From assembly GCF_900143235.1 (NCBI RefSeq), contig NZ_FRDF01000001.1:62001-126000 (forward strand): a DNA stretch of 64,000 nucleotides. The letters run 5' to 3'. Source of the DNA: Erythrobacter sanguineus. GTDB lineage: Bacteria > Pseudomonadota > Alphaproteobacteria > Sphingomonadales > Sphingomonadaceae. The notes below the pieces were generated by a model that searched no databases, was not told where the DNA came from, and saw only the letters and a list, made by a program, of their open reading frames with translations. The position numbers were made by a program, and so were the translations under genes. Positions 18,131-26,244 of the stretch are shown here, one piece after another; within the stretch, counting starts at the first letter, position 1; each line of letters begins with the position of its first letter.

Positions 18131-19309
18131 ATGACTGAGTACACACGCGGGCTCCAGCACGAGCCTACGCACAAGCCTGAACGCCCCTTCTTTTCTTCGG
18201 GCCCCACGGCAAAATTCCCCGGCTGGTCGCTGGATAAGCTGAAAACCGATGTGCTTGGCCGTTCGCACCGTTCGGCGCTGGGCAAGGCGCGTCTGAAATA
18301 CGCGATTGACCTCAGCCGCGAACTGCTCGGCATCCCCGATGATTACCTGATCGGCATCATGCCTGCGTCTGACACCGGCGCGATCGAAGCTGCGATGTGG
18401 GCGATGCTTGATCCCGCGCGCCCCGTGACGGTCGCGGCTTGGGAAAGCTTTGGCAATATCTGGATTCAGGACGCGGTGAAGCAGCTTAAGCTGCCCAACC
18501 TGCAGGTGCTGACCGCCGATTATGGCGAGATCCCCGATCTCACCACCATCCCGCAGCGCAATGACGTGGTCTTCACCTGGAACGGCACCACCAGCGGCGC
18601 GATGATCCCCAATACCGACTGGCTGGAGCCAGGCCGCGAAGGGATCACCATCAACGACGCCACCAGCGCGATCTTCGCGCAGGAAATGGACTGGTCGAAA
18701 CTGGATGCCACCACCTATTCGTGGCAGAAGGTGATGGGCAGCGAAGCCCAGCACGGGATGCTGATTCTCAGCCCCAAGGCTGTCGCCCGGATCGAAAGCT
18801 ATGATCCGCCGTGGCCGCTGCCCAAGCTTTTCCGCATGAAGAAGGGCAACAAGCTCAACCTCGGCATCTTCGCGGGCGAGACGATCAACACCCCTTCGAT
18901 GCTGGCAACCGAGGATTACATCGCGGCGCTGGAATGGGCCAAGTCCATCGGCGGACGTCGCGCGCTGGTTGACCGTGCCAATGCCAACTCGCAGATCGTG
19001 AAAGACTGGATCGAAGCGACCCCGTGGCTGCGCAACATGGCCAGCGACCCGGCCCAGCAGACCAATACCGGCGTCTGCATGGTGTTTCAGGGCGACTGGT
19101 ACGACAGCCTCTCGGCCGAAGATCAGGCTGCGGTGCCCAAGAAAATCGTCAAGATGCTCGAAGAACGCAATATCGGGTATGATTTCAATGGCTACCGCGA
19201 TGCCCCGCCAAGCTTGCGCATCTGGTGCGGTTCGACCGTGGAGCAGGAGGACGTGAAGCGTCTGCTGCCGTGGATTGAGTGGGCCTATGAAAAGGTCAAG
19301 AACGGCTGA
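18131..19309 (+). CDS. serC: Phosphoserine aminotransferase
   Basis: SerC converts 3-phosphohydroxypyruvate and glutamate to phosphoserine, the second step of serine synthesis. The 392-residue product belongs to the short alphaproteobacterial/archaeal-type class V aminotransferases: PFFSSGPTAKFPGW, SHRSALGKARL, and the PLP lysine K200 in TYSWQKVMGSEAQHG. I chose the ATG at 18131 with AAGGAGAG just upstream; the in-frame extension to 18008 runs through the structured leader. serA follows after a 23-base inverted repeat, giving the normal serC-serA order. Confidence 0.95.
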   Translation: MTEYTRGLQHEPTHKPERPFFSSGPTAKFPGWSLDKLKTDVLGRSHRSALGKARLKYAIDLSRELLGIPDDYLIGIMPASDTGAIEAAMWAMLDPARPVTVAAWESFGNIWIQDAVKQLKLPNLQVLTADYGEIPDLTTIPQRNDVVFTWNGTTSGAMIPNTDWLEPGREGITINDATSAIFAQEMDWSKLDATTYSWQKVMGSEAQHGMLILSPKAVARIESYDPPWPLPKLFRMKKGNKLNLGIFAGETINTPSMLATEDYIAALEWAKSIGGRRALVDRANANSQIVKDWIEATPWLRNMASDPAQQTNTGVCMVFQGDWYDSLSAEDQAAVPKKIVKMLEERNIGYDFNGYRDAPPSLRIWCGSTVEQEDVKRLLPWIEWAYEKVKNG

Positions 19310-19324
19310 GGCCGTCCATTTACG

Positions 19325-19409
19325 CGTCGCCCCGGACTTGATCCGGGGCCGCTCTCCCCAACTGCCCAGCGCCTGTTGCGCGCGATCCCGGATCAAGTCC
19401 GGGGCGACG
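19325..19409. repeat. 23-base inverted repeat between serC and serA (REP-like)
   Basis: Arms 19325-19347 and 19387-19409 are exact reverse complements with a 39-base spacer. Each arm also contains an imperfect internal palindrome around CCCCGGACTTGATCCGGG. Related GC-rich CCCCGGG-cttga-CCCGGGG units occur at 58670-58688. The element fills the whole serC-serA gap and could form a large hairpin in the transcript. Confidence 0.85.
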
Positions 19410-19425
19410 ATGGAAGGTATTCCCA

Positions 19426-21012
19426 ATGACCCGTCCCAAAGTTCTCATTTCCGACAAGATGGACCCCAACGCCGCGCGCATTTTCGAAGAGCGCGGCTGC
19501 GATGTCGATGTGATCACCGGCGAAACGCCCGAACAATTGATCGCCCGCATTGGCGAATATGATGGCCTTGCGATCCGTTCCTCGACCAAGGTGACCGCCG
19601 CCATTCTGGATGCCGCCACCAATCTGAAGGTCATCGGCCGGGCCGGGATCGGCGTGGACAATGTCGACATTCCTTATGCCTCGTCCAGGGGCGTGGTGGT
19701 GATGAACACCCCGTTCGGCAATTCGATCACCACCGCCGAACACGCCATCGCGCTGATGTTCGCGCTGGCCCGGCAGCTCCCCGAAGCCAACGCGCAGACG
19801 CAGGACGGCAAGTGGCCCAAAAGCGGGTTCATGGGGGTCGAGGTGACCGGCAAGACGCTGGGCCTGATCGGTGCGGGCAATATTGGTGCGATCGTGGCCA
19901 GCCGCGCGCTCGGCCTCAGGATGAAGGTGATCGCCTATGATCCCTTCCTGACCGAAGAGCGCGCGGTGGAAATGGGGGTCGAGAAGGTCGATCTCGACAC
20001 GTTGTTGAGCCGCGCGGATTTCGTCACGCTGCACACCCCGCTGACGGATGAGACCCGCAATATCCTGAGCCGCGAACGGCTGGAAAACGCCAAGAAGGGC
20101 ATCCGCATCATCAACTGCGCGCGCGGCGGGCTGATTGACGAAGCGGCGCTGAAGGATTGTCTGGAAAGCGGGCAGGTCGCAGGCGCGGCGCTCGACGTGT
20201 TCGAAACGGAACCGCCCGCCGCCGATCACCCGCTGTTTGGTGCGCCGAACTTCATCTGCACCCCGCACCTTGGCGCATCGACCACCGAAGCACAGGTCAA
20301 TGTTGCGCTGCAGGTGGCCGAGCAGCTGGCCGATTACCTCGTCAATGGCGGCGTCACCAACGCGCTCAACGTGCCGAGCCTGTCTGCCGAAGAAGCGCCC
20401 AAGCTGCGGCCCTACATGGCACTGGCGGAACGGCTAGGCAGTCTGGTTGGTCAGCTTGCCCATGGTAACCTCACCAATATCAGCATCGAACGCGAAGGCG
20501 CAGCGGCGGGCCTTAACGGCAAGCCGATCACCGCGGCCGTGCTCGCCGGGCTGATGCGGCGCTATTCCGACACGGTGAACATGGTTAACGCGCCCTATCT
20601 CGCCAAGGAGCGCGGGCTCGACGTGCGCGAAATCCGCCACGATCATGATGGCGCCTACAACACCCTGATCCGGGTGACGGTGGAGACCGCGCAAGGACCG
20701 CGTTCGGTTGCCGGGACATTGTTCGGCAATGAAGCACCGCGGCTGGTGGAGATCTTCGGCATCGGCATCGAAGCGGAACTGTCGGGCCACATGCTTTATA
20801 TCGTCAACGACGACAAGCCGGGCTTCATCGGCCGCATCGGCACGCTGCTGGGCAGTCACGGCATCAATATCGGCACCTTCAACCTCGGCCGCCGCGATGC
20901 GGGCGGGGAAGCGGTGCTGCTTTTGAGCCTGGATGAAGCGCTGACCCCCGAAGTGGTGGCCGAGGCCGAGCAGGTGCAGGGTGTCAAGCTGGTCAAGGCG
21001 CTGGCGTTTTAG
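19426..21012 (+). CDS. serA: D-3-phosphoglycerate dehydrogenase, ACT-domain type
   Basis: SerA oxidises 3-phosphoglycerate with NAD+, the entry step to serine. At 528 residues it is the long form with an intervening domain and a C-terminal ACT domain. The NAD loop GLIGAGNIG starts at G146; the catalytic His is H281 in CTPHLGAST. The ACT domain covers about 455-528 (DDKPGFIGRIGTLLGSHGIN), so serine feedback is possible. It sits between serC and hisZ on the same strand; the hisZ ATG begins 10 bases after its stop. Confidence 0.97.
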   Translation: MTRPKVLISDKMDPNAARIFEERGCDVDVITGETPEQLIARIGEYDGLAIRSSTKVTAAILDAATNLKVIGRAGIGVDNVDIPYASSRGVVVMNTPFGNSITTAEHAIALMFALARQLPEANAQTQDGKWPKSGFMGVEVTGKTLGLIGAGNIGAIVASRALGLRMKVIAYDPFLTEERAVEMGVEKVDLDTLLSRADFVTLHTPLTDETRNILSRERLENAKKGIRIINCARGGLIDEAALKDCLESGQVAGAALDVFETEPPAADHPLFGAPNFICTPHLGASTTEAQVNVALQVAEQLADYLVNGGVTNALNVPSLSAEEAPKLRPYMALAERLGSLVGQLAHGNLTNISIEREGAAAGLNGKPITAAVLAGLMRRYSDTVNMVNAPYLAKERGLDVREIRHDHDGAYNTLIRVTVETAQGPRSVAGTLFGNEAPRLVEIFGIGIEAELSGHMLYIVNDDKPGFIGRIGTLLGSHGINIGTFNLGRRDAGGEAVLLLSLDEALTPEVVAEAEQVQGVKLVKALAF

Positions 21013-21021
21013 GGAAGGCGC

Positions 21022-22161
21022 ATGACCCAACCCAACGATCTCCTTCCCGAAGGCCTCGAAGACCGCCTGCCGCTCGAAGCGGCGCGGATCACGGCGGCGA
21101 TGCGTGCGTGCCTCGATGTGCTGCACGCGCATGGCTATGACCGCGTGCGCCCGCCGCTGCTGGAGTTCGAAGCTTCGCTGGCGGGGCGCATGGCTGGCGC
21201 GGTGGCGGGCGAAGCGCGGGCGATGTTCCGCTTTGTCGATCCGGCGAGCTTGCGCACGCTGGCGCTGCGATCGGACATCACCCCGCAGATCGGGCGGATC
21301 GCCTCCACCAGCCTCAAGGATGCGCCGCGTCCGCTCCGGCTCGCCTATTGCGGCGACACCGTGGTTATCAAGGCAAGCCAGCTCGATCCGGCGCGTGAAC
21401 GGCTGCAACTCGGCGCGGAACTGATCGGGGCGGACTCTGTCGCGGCGGCGAGCGAGGCGGTGATGCTGGCGGTCGAAGCTCTTGGCGCGGCGGGGCTGAC
21501 CGGCATCTCGGTCGACTTCACGCTGCCTGACCTCGTCGATACCCTCGCTGCCAAGGCCCTGCCGCTCGCACCTGAGCAGATCGCGGCGGTGCGGCGCGAG
21601 CTTGATACCAAGGACGCGGGCGGGCTGAAGGCGGCGGGCGGCGCGGCCTATCTGCCGCTGCTCTATGCCACCGGGCCGTTTGCATCGGCGCTGGCGGCTC
21701 TGCGCGAAGTGGACGCGGGCGGGGCGCTGGCCTCGCGGCTCGACGGGCTGGAGGCGATCGCCGCCAGCGTGGGCGCCATGAGTGATGGGGCCGCCCGGAT
21801 CACGCTCGACCCGACTGAACGCCACGGGTTCGAATACCAGTCGTGGTTCGGCTTCACCCTCTATGCCGATGGCCTGCGCCGTGCGGCGGGGCGGGGCGGC
21901 ACCTACCGGATCGCCGGGAGTGACGAGCCTGCGACTGGCTTCACCCTCTATCTCGACCGGCTGGCCGATGCTGCGCCCCAGCCGGAACCGGCGCGGCTGG
22001 TCTTCCTCCCGCTCGGCCATGACCACGCGGCGGCGGCAACCCTACGCGCCCTGGGCTGGCGCACCCGGGCCCAACTGGCCGAGGGCGAGGACCCCCGCAC
22101 GCTGGGCTGCACGCACATCCTCAAGGCCGGCGGCCCCGCCGAACTGGAGCCACGCCAATGA
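21022..22161 (+). CDS. hisZ: ATP phosphoribosyltransferase regulatory subunit HisZ
   Basis: A 379-residue paralogue of histidyl-tRNA synthetase that activates the short form of HisG in histidine synthesis. It opens LPEGLEDRLPLEAARITAAM and has the class II motifs PPLLEFEASL, FRFVDPASLRTLALRSDITPQI and RYGG-like GRGGTYRIAG, but lacks the anticodon-binding domain of HisS. It is therefore HisZ and not a tRNA synthetase. The stop overlaps the ATG of the next gene (ATGA). Confidence 0.92.
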   Translation: MTQPNDLLPEGLEDRLPLEAARITAAMRACLDVLHAHGYDRVRPPLLEFEASLAGRMAGAVAGEARAMFRFVDPASLRTLALRSDITPQIGRIASTSLKDAPRPLRLAYCGDTVVIKASQLDPARERLQLGAELIGADSVAAASEAVMLAVEALGAAGLTGISVDFTLPDLVDTLAAKALPLAPEQIAAVRRELDTKDAGGLKAAGGAAYLPLLYATGPFASALAALREVDAGGALASRLDGLEAIAASVGAMSDGAARITLDPTERHGFEYQSWFGFTLYADGLRRAAGRGGTYRIAGSDEPATGFTLYLDRLADAAPQPEPARLVFLPLGHDHAAAATLRALGWRTRAQLAEGEDPRTLGCTHILKAGGPAELEPRQ

Positions 22162-22547
22162 CCGACCGCGCCAAGCCGATCACGCTCCCCGGCGACCCGC
22201 TCGCCCCATATTGCATCGCGCCCGCATGGCAGGTCGGCGACCTCGTGTTCCTCTCGGGCCAGGCGAGCATCGGCGCGGATGGCAGCATCGTGGGCGCGGG
22301 CGATTTCGACGCGCAGCTGGCCCAGACCTTCGCCAATATCGAGCGCGTGCTGGCAGCCGCTGGCACCGACCTTGCCAAGGTGGTGAAGGTCACGATCTAT
22401 CTCACCGACATGGCCAACTTCCCCAAGATCGTCGAGGCGCGGCAGCGCTGGTTCACCCCGCCTTACCCGGCGGACACGACCTTGGAGGTGCGCAGCCTCG
22501 CCTTGCCCGAACTGCTGGTCGAGATCGATGTGATCGCGACCACCTGA
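22158..22547 (+). CDS. Rid-family protein (YjgF/RidA-like)
   Basis: A 129-residue member of the Rid family, whose archetype hydrolyses reactive enamine/imine intermediates. Family marks are VGDLVFLSGQASIGADG, QTFANIERVLAAAGTDL and the C-terminal TTLEVRSLALPELLVEIDVIA, which keeps the arginine used to bind the carboxylate in RidA. It overlaps hisZ by four bases. Neighbouring PLP-linked serine synthesis would benefit from enamine removal, but the exact subfamily is not certain. Confidence 0.88.
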   Translation: MTDRAKPITLPGDPLAPYCIAPAWQVGDLVFLSGQASIGADGSIVGAGDFDAQLAQTFANIERVLAAAGTDLAKVVKVTIYLTDMANFPKIVEARQRWFTPPYPADTTLEVRSLALPELLVEIDVIATT

Positions 22548-22561
22548 AACCCTGCGCCCCA

Positions 22562-23629
22562 CTATCCGAACACCCGCGCCAGAAAGGCATCGACCGCCTC
22601 GGTCTGGGCCTTGCCCGCTTCGGTGCCCAGTTCGCGGTTCATCCGGCCATGATCGGTGCCGGTGATCGCCAGCGCGCTCGCATCCTTCCCGGCCTTGGCC
22701 AGCGCCGCCATCAGCGCCTCTGACTGCGCCTTTGCATTGGCCCGCTCGGCCACATAGAGCGCTAGCCAATGGGCTGCATCCTTGCCGCCGACATGGGTGA
22801 TGGGCGAAAGCGCCTTCTGCCGCGCAGGATCGGTGCCGAAGACATCGCGGTACAATAGCGGCATTTCCATCGTCGGCGTGGCTATGGCAGCGGGCACGTC
22901 GTAACCCGCCCCGTCCAGCAGCACCACGCCCCTTATCGCGCCAAACGCCTCACCCGCATATTGCGGATCGGTTGCCACCAGCGCGGCAAGATGCGCGCCT
23001 GCGCTGTGGCCCATCAACACGATCCGGTCAGGGTCGAACCCGCCGGTTTCCGCCTGCGCGCGCAAGGCCTGCAGCGCCGCGCCAAGATCGGCGGCCTGCT
23101 GTTCCACCGGCGATCCCGGCAGCAAGCGGTATCCGGCCGAGGCAAAGACATAGCCTGCTTCCTTGAAATGCTGCGGCTTGGCCTGCACCCGGGCACGATC
23201 CCCCATCTGCCACCCGCCGCCGTGGACGAACAGCACCAGCGGCGCATCGCCAACGGCATCATCGGGCGTGTAGATATCGACCTGCTGGCGGGCGTCCTTG
23301 CCATAGATCACCGTGCTGCTGATCCGTGCGCTGGCATATTGCCCCACGCCGCCCTGCGCGCGCATGCCCGGCCCGCGCCGCGCGCCTTCGCCATTGCCGC
23401 GCCGCGCCGCCATCCGCTCACCCAGCGACTTTGCGCATCCATCGGACAATTCGGCATATTTCTCCCGCAGACAGGTGCGTATCTGCGCGCGGTCAGACCC
23501 GCACAGCGCCGTTATCTCCGCGCGGCATTCGGCGGGCAGGCGGGCGTTTCCGCGCTGCTGGGCAAGGATCGGCGCAGCCAGCGCGGCGGCGGCAGCGGCG
23601 GCAATCAGGGCTTTGGCAGCAATGTTCAT
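22562..23629 (-). CDS. Exported alpha/beta-hydrolase with Cys-rich N-terminal domain
   Basis: A 355-residue secreted esterase-like protein. It has a signal peptide (about 1-23, cleaved near ILAQQ), then a small domain with four cysteines C35, C43, C53, C65 resembling Cys-rich FGFR/GLG1 repeats. An Arg/Gly linker (about 72-95) follows. The hydrolase domain of the BD-FAE/HSL type has VLFVHGGGWQMGD (oxyanion hole), nucleophile GHSAGAH and a catalytic His in ITGTDHGRMN. I chose the ATG at 23629, preceded by AAAGGA; the longer frame has no signal peptide. Convergent with the Rid gene, with 14 bases between stops. Substrate unknown. Confidence 0.85.
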   Translation of the reverse strand: MNIAAKALIAAAAAAALAAPILAQQRGNARLPAECRAEITALCGSDRAQIRTCLREKYAELSDGCAKSLGERMAARRGNGEGARRGPGMRAQGGVGQYASARISSTVIYGKDARQQVDIYTPDDAVGDAPLVLFVHGGGWQMGDRARVQAKPQHFKEAGYVFASAGYRLLPGSPVEQQAADLGAALQALRAQAETGGFDPDRIVLMGHSAGAHLAALVATDPQYAGEAFGAIRGVVLLDGAGYDVPAAIATPTMEMPLLYRDVFGTDPARQKALSPITHVGGKDAAHWLALYVAERANAKAQSEALMAALAKAGKDASALAITGTDHGRMNRELGTEAGKAQTEAVDAFLARVFG

Positions 23630-23986
23630 CAGGTTTCCTTTGCGGGCTTTGTGGAATGCTTCAACGGGCGCATCCCCGCAACCCTTTGCGCGCCTGTTCA
23701 CAATGCGCCGGGGTTTCCTGATGTTGGAGACACATGAGACACTGTCCAGAAGCGTAAAAACCTGCCTCCCGCGCGCCCGCGCTGGCCGGTGTGCAAGGCG
23801 AAAGGAGGGGGACATCAGCGGGCATGACGGCGAACCTGCCAGATTGGCGCACCAGTAGGAAAGCCCGATCGCGCCCGGCATTGGCCCTTGCGCTTGCCAC
23901 CAATGCCCGGACAGCCTAGTGCCCGCGCGGGTTTTCGGCACCAGAACAACCGCCACCAGAACAACCGCCACCAGCTAAGGAAAAAA
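23630..23986. other. Intergenic region with a 15-base tandem repeat before purA
   Basis: 357 bases without a convincing gene between the divergent esterase and purA starts. CACCAGAACAACCGC is repeated exactly (23939-23953, 23954-23968) with a partial third copy to 23974, directly upstream of the purA Shine-Dalgarno. A 31-codon frame at 23824 has its strong Shine-Dalgarno too far away. No purine riboswitch or operator was recognised. Confidence 0.6.
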
Positions 23987-25276
23987 ATGGCCAACGTCAC
24001 CGTGATCGGCGCCCAGTGGGGCGATGAGGGCAAGGGCAAGATCGTCGATTGGCTGGCCAGCCGCGCCGATGTGGTGGTGCGCTTTCAGGGTGGGCACAAT
24101 GCCGGCCACACGCTGGTGATCGATGGCAAGACCTACAAGCTCAGCCTGCTGCCTTCGGGCATCGTGTCGGGCACCCTGTCTGTGATCGGCAATGGCGTGG
24201 TGCTCGATCCCTGGGCGCTGCGTGACGAGGTCGCCAAGGTTGAAGGGCAGGGCGTTTCGATCACGGATGAAAACCTTGCGGTGGCGGATAATTGCCCGCT
24301 GATCCTGCCGCTCCACCGCGATCTGGATGCCTTGCGCGAAACGGCGGCGGGCAAGGGCAAGATCGGCACCACCGGGCGCGGGATCGGCCCGGCTTATGAA
24401 GACAAGGTGGGGCGCCGCGCCATCCGCGTGTGCGATCTGGCGCATCTCGACACGCTGGAGCCGCAGCTTGATCGCCTCTGCGCGCACCACGATGCGCTGC
24501 GCGCAGGCTTCGGCCAGCCCCCGGTTGATCGTGCGGCCCTGCTTGAGGAACTGCGCGAGATTGCGCCCTTCGTGCTGAAATTTGCCCAGCCGGTATGGAA
24601 GCGGTTGAAGAAGGTGCGCCGCGCTGGCGCAAAGATCCTGTTTGAAGGCGCGCAGGGCGTGCTGCTCGATGTCGATCACGGCACCTATCCCTTTGTCACC
24701 TCGTCCAACACCGTCAGCGGCACGGCGGCATCGGGCAGCGGGCTTGGCCCCAATTCGACCGGCTATGTGCTGGGGATTGTGAAAGCCTACACCACCCGCG
24801 TCGGCTCCGGCCCCTTCCCAACCGAGCTGGAAGATGACATCGGCCAGCGGCTGGGGACACGCGGCCACGAATTCGGCACGGTGACGGGGCGCAAGCGGCG
24901 GGTCGGCTGGTTTGATGCGGTGCTGGTGCGCCAATCCTGCGCGATTTCCGGCGTGACCGGCATCGCGCTCACCAAGATCGACGTATTGGACGGGCTGGAC
25001 CAGGTGGCGATCTGCACCGGGTATCGCCTGCACGGCAAGGTCTATGATTACCTGCCCAGCCACGCCGCCGATCAGGCCGCCTGCGAACCGATCTATGAAG
25101 AAATGGACGGCTGGCACGAAAGCACGGCCGGTGCGCGATCCTATGCCGATCTGCCCGCCAATGCGATCAAGTATATCCAGCGCATCCAGGAATTGATCGA
25201 ATGCCCGGTGGCGCTGGTTTCGACCTCGCCCGAACGTGACGACACGATCCTGATGCGCGATCCTTTTGTGGATTGA
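23987..25276 (+). CDS. purA: Adenylosuccinate synthetase
   Basis: PurA joins IMP and aspartate with GTP to form adenylosuccinate, the first committed step to AMP. The 429-residue product has the P-loop [16 protein letters not shown] (catalytic Asp at 13), [13 protein letters not shown] [24 protein letters not shown] and the GTP-specificity [12 protein letters not shown] chose the ATG at 23987 ([12 protein letters not shown]) with AAGGA ahead; the longer in-frame start runs through the tandem repeat. It is followed by a palindromic repeat element. Confidence 0.97.
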   Translation: MANVTVIGAQWGDEGKGKIVDWLASRADVVVRFQGGHNAGHTLVIDGKTYKLSLLPSGIVSGTLSVIGNGVVLDPWALRDEVAKVEGQGVSITDENLAVADNCPLILPLHRDLDALRETAAGKGKIGTTGRGIGPAYEDKVGRRAIRVCDLAHLDTLEPQLDRLCAHHDALRAGFGQPPVDRAALLEELREIAPFVLKFAQPVWKRLKKVRRAGAKILFEGAQGVLLDVDHGTYPFVTSSNTVSGTAASGSGLGPNSTGYVLGIVKAYTTRVGSGPFPTELEDDIGQRLGTRGHEFGTVTGRKRRVGWFDAVLVRQSCAISGVTGIALTKIDVLDGLDQVAICTGYRLHGKVYDYLPSHAADQAACEPIYEEMDGWHESTAGARSYADLPANAIKYIQRIQELIECPVALVSTSPERDDTILMRDPFVD

Positions 25277-25287
25277 GAAGAGGGTTT

Positions 25288-25485
25288 CACGCAGAGAGCG
25301 CAGAGGCGCAGAGGCGCAGAGGCGCAGAGGGGTTATGCCTGCGGCAAAGCCGCACTCCATCTGTAACACTTCGTCTTGCGGAAAGGTTTCGGATGATGAG
25401 GATGCCTGCGGCAGGCACAACATCTCCGCGCCTCTCCTTCTTTTCTCTGCGCCTCTGCGAGAAACAACCCGCGGCACAGCCGCGT
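25288..25485. repeat. Palindromic element with 8-base tandem repeats (CGCAGAGG) after purA
   Basis: Four exact CGCAGAGG units (25299-25330) are mirrored by CTCTGCGCCTCTGCG (25445-25459), which is the exact reverse complement of part of that array. Each end also carries a small hairpin, GCGGC-AAA-GCCGC (25341-25353) and GCGGC-ACA-GCCGC (25471-25483). The symmetric layout, about 200 bases, looks like a non-coding MITE- or REP-like element. No terminal duplication was identified with confidence. Confidence 0.75.
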
Positions 25486-25535
25486 AACCTTCTCCGCGCA
25501 CCGGGAGTTGATCCCATCCGCAGGCGGGGTTTAGA

Positions 25536-26099
25536 ATGCCGGGGATGAAACGCCTCGCCCTCCTCCCGCTGCTGGCTTTGGCTGCCTGCGCCAATCCGCC
25601 GCCCAAGGTGGCCGAAGTGCCGTCATCCGGGGCCACGCTGGCGCGTGAGGCCGCGCGGATCGTGCCGGAGCGTCGCTTTGCCAGCGTCGATTACCTGATC
25701 GTCGACAAGTCCGAACGGCTGATGATCGGCTATGCCGGGGGTCAGCCGGTCAAGGCATGGCGCGGGCTGCAATTCGGCGATGCGCCGCAGGGGCACAAGC
25801 AATTCGAAGGCGACGAACGCACGCCCGAAGGCCGCTATGTGATCGAAGGCCGCAATCCCGGCAGCGCCTATCATCTGAGCCTGAAAGTCTCCTACCCTGC
25901 ACCTGCCGACCGGGCATTTGCGGAGTCACTTGGCCGATCGCCGGGCGGCGATATCTTCCTCCACGGGCAGCCCAACGCCCTGCCATTTGGGCGGATACCG
26001 GGCGACTGGACCGATGGCTGCATTGCCTTTTCCAATGCGGAAATCGAGGAATTGTGGCGGATCGTGCCCGATGGAACCGTGATCGAAATCAGGCCGTGA
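25536..26099 (+). CDS. L,D-transpeptidase-family (YkuD-like) lipoprotein
   Basis: A 187-residue lipoprotein: signal MKRLALLPLLALAACANPP with lipobox LAAC. The YkuD-like domain begins at VDYLIVDKSERLMIGYAGGQ and ends in the active-site block IFLHGQPN...DWTDGCIAFSNAE, where His and Cys are the expected catalytic residues. Members cross-link peptidoglycan or attach proteins to it. The sequence is short for a transpeptidase and has no LysM domain, so a YafK-like amidase or hydrolase role is possible. The ATG at 25536 is used; an in-frame ATG at 25545 fits the signal peptide equally well. Neither has a strong Shine-Dalgarno. Confidence 0.82.
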   Translation: MPGMKRLALLPLLALAACANPPPKVAEVPSSGATLAREAARIVPERRFASVDYLIVDKSERLMIGYAGGQPVKAWRGLQFGDAPQGHKQFEGDERTPEGRYVIEGRNPGSAYHLSLKVSYPAPADRAFAESLGRSPGGDIFLHGQPNALPFGRIPGDWTDGCIAFSNAEIEELWRIVPDGTVIEIRP

Positions 26100-26189
26100 T
26101 CCTGCCCGGAACGGGGCAGGGGCGGGCAGCGTTTGCCCCATCACACCGCCCACGCAGGGGACCAAACCCCCGCGACTAAGCAGTTATAC

Positions 26190-26222
26190 TTGACCTGATC
26201 CGTTTTTGTTCTAGTCTCGTTC
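26190..26222 (+). promoter_or_regulatory. Promoter overlapping a LexA box (SOS operator)
   Basis: GTTC-N7-GTTC at 26208-26222, the consensus LexA operator of alphaproteobacteria. A TTGACC hexamer (26190-26195) and a TAGTCT hexamer (26212-26217) with 16 bases between them could be the -35 and -10, so the box would cover the -10. The gene starts 22 bases after the box. Confidence 0.7.
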
Positions 26223-26244
26223 CAACATTATTGGAGTCGAGTCG

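Noticed and set aside
23824..23919. 31-codon frame with AAGGAGGGG upstream
   Set aside because: The Shine-Dalgarno is about 17 bases from the ATG, the peptide is low-complexity Ala/Leu/Arg, and no relatives come to mind.
25299..25330. CRISPR array
   Set aside because: Units are 8 bases and contiguous without spacers; no cas genes nearby.
25266..25548. Short ORFs in the region after purA
   Set aside because: They arise from the CGCAGAGG tandem arrays and read as repeated Arg/Glu/Ala strings on both strands.
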